NCBI GenBank assembly: GCA_037445025.1
Contig: JBBILI010000031.1
Span: forward strand, 3,447 to 67,446
Direction of reading: 5' to 3'
From: CAIQQQ01 sp037445025
GTDB taxonomy: Bacteria > Pseudomonadota > Alphaproteobacteria > Acetobacterales > Acetobacteraceae
Length of the DNA: 64,000 bases
The position numbers were made by a program, and so were the translations under genes. How positions within the stretch are numbered: position 1 is the stretch's first letter; the number at the start of each line of letters is the position of its first letter. The notes beneath the pieces are model-generated. The model was given only the letters and a program-made list of their open reading frames with translations. It was not told where the DNA came from and ran no database searches. Of the stretch, positions 42,201 to 50,052 are shown piece after piece.

Positions 42201-43843
42201 CAGCTGGTGCCCTCGTAAAAATCGTTGCCCTTGTCATCAACCACGATGAAGGCCGGGAAGTCCTCAACCTCGATACGCCAAACCGCTTCCATGCCAAGTT
42301 CCGGATATTCCAGCACCTCGACCTTGCGAATGCAGTCCTGTGCCAGCCGTGCCGCCGGCCCACCGACGGAGCCGAGATAAAACCCACCGAACCGCTTGCA
42401 GGCCTCGCGCACATCCCGCGAACGGTTGCCCTTGGCCAGCATCACCAGCGAGCCGCCGGCTGCCTGAAACTCCGCGACATAGCTGTCCATGCGGCCCGCG
42501 GTCGTCGGCCCGAACGCACCGGTGGCATAGCCCTCTGGCGTCTTGGCAGGTCCCGCGTAGTAAACAGGATGATCCTTGATGTAGTCGGGCAGCCCCAACC
42601 CCGCATCCAGCCGCTCCTTCAGCTTGGCATGGGCGATGTCACGCGCCACCACCATCGTCCCGGTCAACGCCAGCCGCGTCTTGACCGGATAGGCCGAAAG
42701 CTGCGCCCTGATCTCTGCCATCGGCCGGTTCAGATTCACCGCCACCACATCGCCGCCGAGAATATCGGCGGTCGTCTCCGGCAGATATTGATGCGGATCG
42801 GTCTCCAGCTGCTCCAGGAACACGCCTTCCGGCGTGATCTTGGCCTTCACCTGCCGGTCCGCCGAGCACGACACGCCGATTCCGATCGGCAGGCTGGCGC
42901 CATGCCGCGGCAGCCGGACCACCCGCACGTCATGGCAGAAATACTTGCCACCGAATTGCGCGCCGATCCCCACGTTGCGACTGATCTCGAGCACCTTCTG
43001 CTCCATCTCCAGGTCGCGAAACGCGTTGCCCGCGCGGCTTCCGGTCGTCGGCAGTTGATCGAGCCACTTGGTGGAGGCGAGCTTCACCGTCTTCAAATTC
43101 GTCTCGGCCGAAGTGCCGCCGATGACGATGGCCAGGTGATACGGCGGGCACGCCGACGTCCCCAGCGACTTCATCTTCGATTCCAGGAACTGCGCGATCT
43201 TGGCCGGCGTCAGCACCGCCCGCGTCTCCTGGAACAGGAACGTCTTGTTGGCCGAACCGCCGCCCTTGGCCACGAACATCAAATGGAACTCGTCCGCATG
43301 ATGCTCGCCCGGCTGGGCATAGATGTCGAACTGCACCGGCAGATTGTTGCCGGTGTTCACCTCCTCGAACATCGACAGCGGCGCCATCTGCGAATAGCGC
43401 AGATTGGTCTCGGTGTAGGTGCGATGCACCCCCCAGCTCAGCGCCTCCTCCTCGTCGCCTTCGACCCAGACGCGCTGTCCCTTCTTGCCGACGACGATGG
43501 CGGTGCCCGTGTCCTGGCACATCGGCAGCACACCGCCGGCGGCGATATTGGCGTTCTTCAGCAGATCCAGCGCCACGAACCGATCGTTGGACGATGCCTC
43601 CGGATCCTCCAGAATCGCGCGCAAACTGGCGAGATGCGCCGGCCGCAGCAGATGCGACACGTCATGGAACGCCTGAAATGCGAGTTCGCTCAACGTCTCC
43701 GGCTTGATGCGAAGCACCGTCTGGCCATCGAAGACCGAGGTCGACACGCCGTCGATCGCCAGCTTGCGCCACGGCGTGGGGTCCGGTCCCAGCGGAAACA
43801 TCGGCGCATAATGAAACGTGTTGGGCCGCGAGATCTCGTTCAT
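42200..43843 (-). CDS. fumA: Fumarate hydratase, class I (Fe-S)
   Basis: A 547-residue iron-sulfur fumarase of the single-chain class I type that interconverts fumarate and malate. Cluster cysteines are likely those in LPMCQDTGTA, VSCSADRQ and the GTSACPPYHLAIVIGG region. The C-terminal beta domain contains GAFGPTTAGRMDSYV. It lies 19 bases after sspB and shares one base with the VOC gene. Confidence 0.95.
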   Translation of the reverse strand: MNEISRPNTFHYAPMFPLGPDPTPWRKLAIDGVSTSVFDGQTVLRIKPETLSELAFQAFHDVSHLLRPAHLASLRAILEDPEASSNDRFVALDLLKNANIAAGGVLPMCQDTGTAIVVGKKGQRVWVEGDEEEALSWGVHRTYTETNLRYSQMAPLSMFEEVNTGNNLPVQFDIYAQPGEHHADEFHLMFVAKGGGSANKTFLFQETRAVLTPAKIAQFLESKMKSLGTSACPPYHLAIVIGGTSAETNLKTVKLASTKWLDQLPTTGSRAGNAFRDLEMEQKVLEISRNVGIGAQFGGKYFCHDVRVVRLPRHGASLPIGIGVSCSADRQVKAKITPEGVFLEQLETDPHQYLPETTADILGGDVVAVNLNRPMAEIRAQLSAYPVKTRLALTGTMVVARDIAHAKLKERLDAGLGLPDYIKDHPVYYAGPAKTPEGYATGAFGPTTAGRMDSYVAEFQAAGGSLVMLAKGNRSRDVREACKRFGGFYLGSVGGPAARLAQDCIRKVEVLEYPELGMEAVWRIEVEDFPAFIVVDDKGNDFYEGTS

Positions 43844-43862
43844 CGAAGCGCTCCTCGAAGGT

Positions 43863-44375
43863 CTATTCTTTCGGCGGCGTGCGGCGGCGGAAGGCGTCCA
43901 GGCTCACCACCTGCGGCTTTTCCGGCGGCAGCTCCGCCTCGGGCTCAGGCTCAGGGTCCGGCTCAGGGTCCGGCTCGGCCGGTGTTTCGTGGGTTTCGGC
44001 GTGGAAGCGCAATCCGTAATTGACGAAAGGATCGGCAAACGCGGTCACCGCCGCCAGCGGAATGCGCAACGTGGAAGCGACGCCGCCGAACGAAAGCCCC
44101 ACCGTGAACAGCCCGGCGAGTTCATCGACCGTGAGGTCCCAGAACTGGTGCTGCAGAACGATGGTCATCTCTTCGCGGTACTGCGCGCGCAGCCGGGCGG
44201 GAATGACGGTGCCGGGATGGTCGGTGCGAAACGTGATGTAGAAATGGTGCTCGCCCGGCAGACCGTTGGCGGCGGCGTGGCGCAGTGCCCGCACCATCAC
44301 GTGCTTCAGCGCCTCTTCGGTCCACTCATCATAGGGCAGCAGGCTTTCCGGCGGCTGCGCCTCGTTTTCGTCCAT
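43863..44375 (-). CDS. sspB: ClpXP adaptor SspB (alphaproteobacterial type)
   Basis: A 170-residue adaptor that delivers ssrA-tagged proteins to ClpXP. LPYDEWTEEALKHVMVRAL opens the fold, HPGTVIPARLRAQYREEMTI and LQHQFWDLTV form the tag-binding groove region, and GLSFGGVASTLRIPLAAV completes it. A linker of repeated P-E-P-D units (about 133-148) leads to the C-terminal ClpX-binding peptide. The gene lies directly downstream of the tmRNA gene on the same strand, coupling tag production and tag recognition. GCGAGG is the ribosome site. Confidence 0.94.
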   Translation of the reverse strand: MDENEAQPPESLLPYDEWTEEALKHVMVRALRHAAANGLPGEHHFYITFRTDHPGTVIPARLRAQYREEMTIVLQHQFWDLTVDELAGLFTVGLSFGGVASTLRIPLAAVTAFADPFVNYGLRFHAETHETPAEPDPEPDPEPEPEAELPPEKPQVVSLDAFRRRTPPKE

Positions 44376-44419
44376 AGTGACCTCGCTCTTTCGCCGTTCT
44401 GTAGCCGCAGTCGGGTGGA

Positions 44420-44710
44420 TGCGAAAGAGTGGGGGGCATTCTGTTGCCCGGGGCCCCCCGAACCGCGCTTATCGCTTATGCAGCGACAGCGAGCGCCTGA
44501 TGATTGTCATTGGCACTTATCAATTGACCCGATAACGGCGGAATCATGCCGGGCAAAAAGTGAGTCTTTACCACGCGTGTCGAGCCTGTATCGCCCCCAA
44601 CACCCTGCAATCCCAGGGGTTGACTGGTGGAGGCGCCGGGCACTGCCCCCGGGTCCACAACGCTTATTCCACGCACCGTTTATCGCCATAGCCAGCAAGC
44701 TGGCCTCCGA
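44420..44710 (-). ncRNA. ssrA: Two-piece (circularly permuted) tmRNA
   Basis: Read on the minus strand, the acceptor piece comes first and ends in GGCGCCTCCACCA at 44625, preceded by the T-arm segment GTGGACCCGGGGGCAGTG. A short intervening stretch (44624-44599) follows; the coding piece then begins GGGGGCGATACAGGCTCGA at 44598. Its first seven bases pair with CGCCTCC of the acceptor piece. The tag frame is at 44514-44476, and a pseudoknot stem (44453-44459 with 44431-44437) follows. Permuted tmRNAs of this order are characteristic of alphaproteobacteria. Outer ends are approximate. Confidence 0.93.
44476..44514 (-). other. tmRNA proteolysis tag reading frame
   Basis: From the resume codon GCC the frame reads ANDNHQALAVAA and stops at TAA; with the alanine loaded on tmRNA, the tag is (A)ANDNHQALAVAA. 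The AND start and AVAA end match alphaproteobacterial tags. The AAs at the end are the ClpX degron and the N-terminal part is the SspB contact. Confidence 0.92.
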
Positions 44711-44744
44711 CATATAGGCTGTGCGTCATGCAGATGAAAGAGCG

Positions 44745-45686
44745 ATGCGAATGCTGACCGCCGATCAGGAAGCCGAGATAGCAGCCCTGCGTGCGCAGGA
44801 GAGCTCCACCCGCCGCGCCACCGTGCCCGCGCTGGAAGCGATGCTCTACGAGGCCGCGCCGGTGCTCGACCACGGCTTCGTCCGGGTGATCGACTACATG
44901 GGCGACGACGCCGCCGTCGTGCAGGCCGCCCGCGTCTCCTACGGCCGCGGCACGCGGCGCGTGAGCGAGGATGCCGGGCTGATCCGCTACCTCATGCGCC
45001 ACCGCCACAGCACGCCGTTCGAGATGTGCGAGATCAAATACCACGTGAAGCTGCCCATCTTCGTCGCCCGCCAGTGGATCCGCCACCGCACCGCCAACGT
45101 CAACGAATACTCCGCCCGCTACTCCATTCTGGACCGCGAGTTCTACATCCCGTCCCCCGACCACCTGGCCGCCCAGAGCAGCGCCAACCGCCAGGGCCGC
45201 GGCGACGTGCTGGAAGGCGATGAAGCCGCCCGCGTGCTGCATCTGCTGCGCAGCGACGCCGAGCAGACCTACGCCCATTATGTCGACATGCTGAACGAAG
45301 GCACCGAAGCCGCACCGGCCGACCCCACCCGCCAGGGCCTGGCCCGCGAGCTCGCCCGCATGAACCTCACCCTGAACACCTATACCCAGTGGTACTGGAA
45401 GATCGACCTGCACAACCTGCTGCATTTCCTCGCCCTGCGGGTGGATGCCCATGCGCAGTACGAAATCCGCGTCTATGCCGAGGCCATGCTGCGCTCCGTC
45501 GAGGCCTGGGTTCCGCAATGCTTCGAAGCCTTCCGCGACTACCGCCTGGGCGCCGTCACCTTCTCCGCCCCGATGCTCGCAGCCGTCAAACGCATGCTCG
45601 CCGGCGAGGCGGTGACGCTGTCGAACAGCGGCATGGGCAAGCGCGACTGGACGGAGTTCCTGGCGGCGATCGGCAGGACCGCATAA
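44745..45686 (+). CDS. thyX: Flavin-dependent thymidylate synthase
   Basis: A 313-residue ThyX that makes dTMP from dUMP with methylene-tetrahydrofolate, FAD and NADPH. The ThyX motif RHRTANVNEYSARYS is intact, preceded by RHRHSTPFEM, and the C-terminal RVDAHAQYEIRVYAEAM is typical. Starts at 44721, 44745 and 44751 are all in frame; 44745 has AAAGAG about 7 bases upstream. It is divergent from ssrA, whose promoter must lie within or near its 5' end. Confidence 0.95.
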   Translation: MRMLTADQEAEIAALRAQESSTRRATVPALEAMLYEAAPVLDHGFVRVIDYMGDDAAVVQAARVSYGRGTRRVSEDAGLIRYLMRHRHSTPFEMCEIKYHVKLPIFVARQWIRHRTANVNEYSARYSILDREFYIPSPDHLAAQSSANRQGRGDVLEGDEAARVLHLLRSDAEQTYAHYVDMLNEGTEAAPADPTRQGLARELARMNLTLNTYTQWYWKIDLHNLLHFLALRVDAHAQYEIRVYAEAMLRSVEAWVPQCFEAFRDYRLGAVTFSAPMLAAVKRMLAGEAVTLSNSGMGKRDWTEFLAAIGRTA

Positions 45687-45691
45687 AGTCA

Positions 45692-45708
45692 CTACGCGAT
45701 TCACGTAG
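45692..45708. promoter_or_regulatory. Palindrome directly before the 45712 gene
   Basis: CTACG-CGATTCA-CGTAG ends three bases before the start codon at 45712. It takes the place of a ribosome site and may be an operator for the HTH protein encoded by the second gene of the pair. Confidence 0.45.
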
Positions 45709-45711
45709 CAA

Positions 45712-45957
45712 ATGGCCCCGCCCTGGCTTATCATCGCGTTCGATGACACGGGAGATTATGTCGACGTCACGTTCCGGTCGGGAGAACTGTGGATCCAGTT
45801 CTTCGGCTCATTGATCTTCGATGGACGCCGAGCCGTGTTCAACGGAGTCCATGTCCAAGGCCCGGGCGCAAACCAGATCGGAATACGACGGCTGATGCAG
45901 TTGCGGGACTTTGTGAAGGACCTGATCGATGTCGACGAACTCAAGCTTGCGGGATAG
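45712..45957 (+). CDS. Hypothetical protein, partner of HTH regulator
   Basis: An 81-residue protein without a recognised domain. It is predicted mostly beta in the first 55 residues (WLIIAFDDTGDYVDVTFRSG, LWIQFFGSLIFDG, AVFNGVHVQGPG) and helical at the end (IRRLMQLRDFVKDLIDVDEL). Its end overlaps the next gene by 29 bases, so the two are translationally coupled. Size, pairing with an HTH protein and the upstream palindrome resemble a toxin-antitoxin or autoregulated module; this is inference. Confidence 0.65.
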   Translation: MAPPWLIIAFDDTGDYVDVTFRSGELWIQFFGSLIFDGRRAVFNGVHVQGPGANQIGIRRLMQLRDFVKDLIDVDELKLAG

Positions 45958-46447
45958 CTTCGGACTACCGGCGCCAATCCCAACCGTAGGCACGACACGC
46001 TCCTTCTCTGAGCGACGCATCACACACCGGCTCGTACGGACCGGCCCATTCGCCTCGCGCGTATCTGTAGCCCGGCGATTGCGCGAGGAAGGACTCACGC
46101 TGAAGGAGGCCCACATCGCCATCACAGAGCTTGCCGAACGCGATTACACGATATGCGAGCTGCCTGATGACGTGGACCTCCAGCAACTCTCCGACGACCT
46201 CTCACGTCTGGATGTGGGACTGCGACGCCCCTTGACCCAGCCCGAGCCCGCCACCTACCTCACAGAGGTCCGCACCCGCCACAACCTCACCCAGCGCCAG
46301 TTCGCCGACCATCTCGGCCTCGACCTGCGCACCCTGCAAAACTGGGAACAGGGCCGAAACCGCCCCGACCCTGCCATCCTCACCCTCGTCCGCATCTTCG
46401 ACCGCAACCCAGGGCTCGTGGCCGACGCCATCTTCGAACCGCTCTGA
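45929..46447 (+). CDS. HTH (XRE/HigA-like) regulator with extra N-terminal region
   Basis: A 172-residue protein. The C-terminal part (about 108-172) is a Cro/C1-type helix-turn-helix: YLTEVRTRHNLTQRQFADHLGLDLRTLQNWEQGRNRPDPAI. The N-terminal 100 residues form a separate, mostly helical segment (RRLREEGLTLKEAHIAITEL, then LPDDVDLQQLSDDLSRL) that I do not recognise; it could bind the partner at 45712. Similar C-termini occur in antitoxins such as HigA and MqsA. Confidence 0.82.
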   Translation: MSTNSSLRDSFGLPAPIPTVGTTRSFSERRITHRLVRTGPFASRVSVARRLREEGLTLKEAHIAITELAERDYTICELPDDVDLQQLSDDLSRLDVGLRRPLTQPEPATYLTEVRTRHNLTQRQFADHLGLDLRTLQNWEQGRNRPDPAILTLVRIFDRNPGLVADAIFEPL

Positions 46448-46581
46448 GCACCCCCCGCAAGCCGCGCCGCCGCAGCTTGCACGAAACTTGCTTCGCCGCG
46501 CGCACGCCTCTTGCCAGCGCGCCCAAGCCTGTCACACTTTCCGTCATACAGACGTCAGCCGATCAATCCGAGGGAGCGCCC

Positions 46582-48102
46582 ATGCGCCGCATTCTGCTTG
46601 CCGCCACCGCCGTGGCCGCCCTGCTTCCAATGGCCGTCCACGCCCAGGACGCCCCCACGCAAACCCTGCGCATCGCGCTCAACGAAGACGGCGATATCCT
46701 CGACCCCACCCTCGCGCGCACCTTCGTCGGCCGCATCGTCTTCGCCGGCCTGTGCGACAAGCTGTTCGATATCAACGAAAAGCTGGAAATCGTCCCCCAG
46801 CTCGCGACCAGCTATGAGTACGCAGACCCCAAGACCATCCTCATTCACCTGCGCAGCGGCGTGAAGTTTCAGGACGGCACCGATATGGACGCCGCCAGCG
46901 TCAAATACAGCCTCGAGCGCCACGCCACGATGCAAGGCAGCGCCCGCAAGGCCGAGATCTCGGCGCTGGACCATATCGACGTGACAGACAAGCTGACGGT
47001 CAAGATCGTCCTCAAATCCCCGTCCGCCCCGTTCATGGCCCAGCTCACCGACCGGTCCGGCATGATCGTCTCGCCCAAGGCAGCCGAGGCCGAGGGCAAG
47101 GATTTCGGCCTCCACCCGGTCTGCGCAGGCCCGTTCAGCTTCGGCGAACGCGTCGCCAACGACCACATCACGCTCGACCGCTTCCCAGGCTACTGGGATG
47201 CCAAGGATATCCATTTCGCCCACGTCATCTACCGCGTGATCCCTGACACATCCGTCAAGCTCGCCAACCTCCAGGCCGGCGCCGTCGACCTCGCCGAGCG
47301 CATCGCCCCGAGCGACGTCGCCGAAGCGCGCAAGAACCCTAAGCTGACCGTCGCCGTGTTTCCGGCGCTGGGCTATGACAGCCTCAACCTCAACCTTGGC
47401 AACGGCCCGCGCTCCAAGACCCCGCTGGGCGAGAGCAAGCTGGTGCGCAAGGCATTCGAACTCTCCATCGACCGCACCGCCCTGATGCAGGTGCTCTACA
47501 ACGGGCTGTTTCAGCCCACGGTGCAGGGCATCCCGCCATCGAGCCCCTATTTCAACGCCGACCTCAAGGTGCCGGAGCGCGATGTCGCCAAGGCCAAGGC
47601 CCTGCTGGCGCAGGCGGGCGTGAAGACCCCGGTGCCGGTCACGATCGGCGTCACCACCAGCCCGCTGTCCAAACAGCTCGGCGAAGTCATCCAGTCCATG
47701 GCCGCCGAAGCCGGGTTCGACGTGAAGGTGCAGGCCACCGAATTCGCCTCGCTGCTGTCGGCCGAGGCCAGCGGTGACTTCGAGGCCAGCGCCATCGGCT
47801 GGTCCGGCCGGCCCGACCCCGACGGCAATCTCTACAGCTTCCTGGCCACCAACGCGCCGCTCAACGACTCGAAATACAGCGACAAGGACGTCGACACCTG
47901 GCTCGACCAGTCCCGCGCCACCACCGACGTCGCCGCCCGCAAGGCGCTGTTCGCCAAGATCGTCACCAAGGTCGAGGACGATCTGCCGATCCTTTATCTG
48001 GACAGCCCGTCCTGGGTCACCGGCATGACCAAGAAGCTGTCAGGCTTCCGCACCGTGCCCGACGGCATGATCCGCCTGCAGGGCATGGAACTTGCGAAGT
48101 GA
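46582..48102 (+). CDS. Peptide/nickel-type ABC transporter substrate-binding protein
   Basis: A 506-residue SBP_bac_5 protein with a Sec signal peptide (cleavage after VHAQ, near 22). The family segment IALNEDGDILDPTLARTF is followed by AGLCDKLFDIN and LRSGVKFQDGT; the C-terminal part has GWSGRPDPDGNLYSF. Likely ligands are short peptides or related compounds. GAGGGAG lies 6 bases before the ATG. Two permease genes follow; no ATPase gene does. Confidence 0.92.
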   Translation: MRRILLAATAVAALLPMAVHAQDAPTQTLRIALNEDGDILDPTLARTFVGRIVFAGLCDKLFDINEKLEIVPQLATSYEYADPKTILIHLRSGVKFQDGTDMDAASVKYSLERHATMQGSARKAEISALDHIDVTDKLTVKIVLKSPSAPFMAQLTDRSGMIVSPKAAEAEGKDFGLHPVCAGPFSFGERVANDHITLDRFPGYWDAKDIHFAHVIYRVIPDTSVKLANLQAGAVDLAERIAPSDVAEARKNPKLTVAVFPALGYDSLNLNLGNGPRSKTPLGESKLVRKAFELSIDRTALMQVLYNGLFQPTVQGIPPSSPYFNADLKVPERDVAKAKALLAQAGVKTPVPVTIGVTTSPLSKQLGEVIQSMAAEAGFDVKVQATEFASLLSAEASGDFEASAIGWSGRPDPDGNLYSFLATNAPLNDSKYSDKDVDTWLDQSRATTDVAARKALFAKIVTKVEDDLPILYLDSPSWVTGMTKKLSGFRTVPDGMIRLQGMELAK

Positions 48103-48129
48103 GGTGGGCCACACACCGGTAACCGTGCC

Positions 48130-49074
48130 ATGAACAGCCATCTCGGCCGCCGCGTTCTGCAGGTCCTGCCCACGTTGCTGCTGGTCAGCATGCTGGTGTT
48201 CGGCCTGCAGCAGCTCATGCCCGGCGACCCCGCCCTGGTCCTGGCCGGCGAGGAGCGTGACCCGCTGGTGCTCCAGCAGATCCGCACCGAGCTGTGGCTC
48301 GACCGCCCGATCCCCATCCAGTACCTCCACTGGATCGGCGGCGTCGTGCATGGCGATCTCGGCTATTCCTGGCGCATCCGCCAGCCGGTGCTGCAGCTGG
48401 TGGCGGAAAAGCTCCCCGTCACGCTGCAGCTCGGCGTCATGGCCTTCCTCATCGCCATCGGCATCGGCATCCCCGCCGGCATCCTGTCCGCGGTGAAGCG
48501 CAACACCAAGTGGGACTACATCGCCAACGGCATCGGTCTCGCCGGCCTCTCCACGCCGAATTTCTGGCTCGGCATCATGCTCATCCTGCTGGTCAGCGTG
48601 AGGCTCGGCTGGCTGCCGCCCTCGGGCTACGTCTCGCTGTGGGAGGATTGGCGGATGTCGCTCGCCACCACCATCATGCCCGCCTTCGTGCTCGGCAACG
48701 CCATCGCCGCCGTGCTGATGCGCCACACCCGCAGCGCCATGCTCACCGCAATGGACCAGGACTATGTCCGCACCGCCCGCGCCAAGGGCCTCAACGAGAC
48801 CGTGGTCGTGCTCAAGCACGCGCTGCGCAACGCCCTCGTTCCGGTCATCACCCTCGGCGCGCTGGAGCTCGGCACGCTGCTCTCCGGCGCCGTGCTCACC
48901 GAGCAGGTGTTCTCCATCCCCGGCTTCGGCAAACTGATCGTCGACGCCGTCTTCAACCGCGACTACCCCGTCGTCCAGGGCGTGGTGCTGATCACGGCGA
49001 CCATCTACATCCTGCTCAACCTGCTGGCCGACGTGATGTACGTCGTCATCAACCCAAGGCTTCGCGGCGCATGA
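48130..49074 (+). CDS. Peptide ABC transporter permease (DppB-like)
   Basis: A 314-residue inner-membrane permease with six membrane segments. N-terminal RRVLQVLPTLLLVSMLVFGLQ and the EAA loop MDQDYVRTARAKGLNETVVVLKHALRNAL are hallmarks, followed by LGTLLSGAVLTEQVFSIPGFG. Starts 27 bases after the binding protein; ATGA overlap with the next permease gene. Confidence 0.94.
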   Translation: MNSHLGRRVLQVLPTLLLVSMLVFGLQQLMPGDPALVLAGEERDPLVLQQIRTELWLDRPIPIQYLHWIGGVVHGDLGYSWRIRQPVLQLVAEKLPVTLQLGVMAFLIAIGIGIPAGILSAVKRNTKWDYIANGIGLAGLSTPNFWLGIMLILLVSVRLGWLPPSGYVSLWEDWRMSLATTIMPAFVLGNAIAAVLMRHTRSAMLTAMDQDYVRTARAKGLNETVVVLKHALRNALVPVITLGALELGTLLSGAVLTEQVFSIPGFGKLIVDAVFNRDYPVVQGVVLITATIYILLNLLADVMYVVINPRLRGA

Positions 49075-49952
49075 GTGCCACCACAATCGGCGCGACGCCT
49101 GCCATCCCCAAACCCCAGAGCCCCGCCAAACTCGCGGTCTGGCGCTTCTGCCGCAGACCCGCCGCCCTGCTCGGCCTGTTCGTGGTCACGGTGTTCATCC
49201 TCGTGGCCGTGTTCGCGCCCTGGATCGCGCCGGCCGACCCGATCAAAACCAGCTGGACCGCCATCCGCAAGGCGCCCAGCCTGCTCTACTGGATGGGCAC
49301 CGACGAGAACGGCCGCGACGTCGCCAGCCGCGTCATCTTCGGCGCCCGCGCCTCGATGATGGCCGGCGTCATCTCGGTCGCCATCGCCGCCGGCATCGGC
49401 GTGCCCGCCGGCCTGCTTGCAGGCTTCGTCGGCGGCAAGGTGGACATGCTGCTCGGCCGTATCGTGGATGCCATGCTGGCCGTCCCCAACCTCATCCTCG
49501 CCATCGCGCTCGCCGCCTTCCTCGGCCCGTCGCTGCAGAACGCCATGATCGCCATCGGCGTCACCGCCGCCCCCGTCTTCATGCGCGTCGCCCGCGGCGC
49601 CACCATGGACGCGGCGACCAACGAATACGTTGAAGCCGCCCGCGCGCTCGGCAACCCCGGCTGGCGCGTCGCCATCCGCCATATCCTGCCCAACATCGTC
49701 CCGCCCGTGCTCGTCCAGGCCACACTGGCCATCGCCGGCGCCATCATCGCCGAAGCCGCGCTTTCCTTCCTCGGCCTCGGCCAACAGCCCCCCGCCCCCA
49801 GCTGGGGCAGCATGCTGAACTCCGCCCAACGCTTCCTCACCCAAGCCCCCTGGCTCGCCATCTTCCCAGGCGCCGCCATCTTCCTCTGCGTCCTTTCCTT
49901 CAACCTCGTCGGCGACGGCCTGCGCGACGCGCTCGATCCGCGGGGGAAGTAA
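49071..49952 (+). CDS. Peptide ABC transporter permease (DppC-like)
   Basis: A 293-residue inner-membrane permease. LLYWMGTDENGRDVASRVIFGAR is the DppC/OppC signature and NEYVEAARALGNPGWRVAIRHILPN the EAA loop, ending LSFNLVGDGLRDALDPR. It should pair with the DppB-like protein. The transcript then meets a GC-rich palindromic element; the ATPase partners must be encoded elsewhere. Confidence 0.94.
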   Translation: MSATTIGATPAIPKPQSPAKLAVWRFCRRPAALLGLFVVTVFILVAVFAPWIAPADPIKTSWTAIRKAPSLLYWMGTDENGRDVASRVIFGARASMMAGVISVAIAAGIGVPAGLLAGFVGGKVDMLLGRIVDAMLAVPNLILAIALAAFLGPSLQNAMIAIGVTAAPVFMRVARGATMDAATNEYVEAARALGNPGWRVAIRHILPNIVPPVLVQATLAIAGAIIAEAALSFLGLGQQPPAPSWGSMLNSAQRFLTQAPWLAIFPGAAIFLCVLSFNLVGDGLRDALDPRGK

Positions 49953-50052
49953 GCAAGCAAGGCGGGGGGCGTTGCCCCCTCGACCCCTACGTCGTGCGAA
50001 GCACGCGCTTCGCGCTCGGGGGGCAGAGCCCCTGGCCTTCCTTGCTTCCTTC
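49951..50052. repeat. GC-rich composite palindromic element
   Basis: Sits in the convergent gap between the permease gene and the alpha-E gene. Ends are an inverted repeat (AAGCAAGCAAGG and CCTTGCTTCCTT). Inside are GGGGGCGTTGCCCCC, GTGCGAAGCAC, GCGCTTCGCGC and GGGGGGCAGAGCCCC, all hairpin-capable. It may terminate both genes. The outer ends resemble those of AT-rich element copies 5 and 6. Confidence 0.65.

Noticed and set aside
44476..44676. Open frame of 66 codons on the minus strand
   Set aside because: Its end is the tmRNA tag (ANDNHQALAVAA) and the rest crosses the acceptor stem and pseudoknot regions; it is not a separate protein gene.
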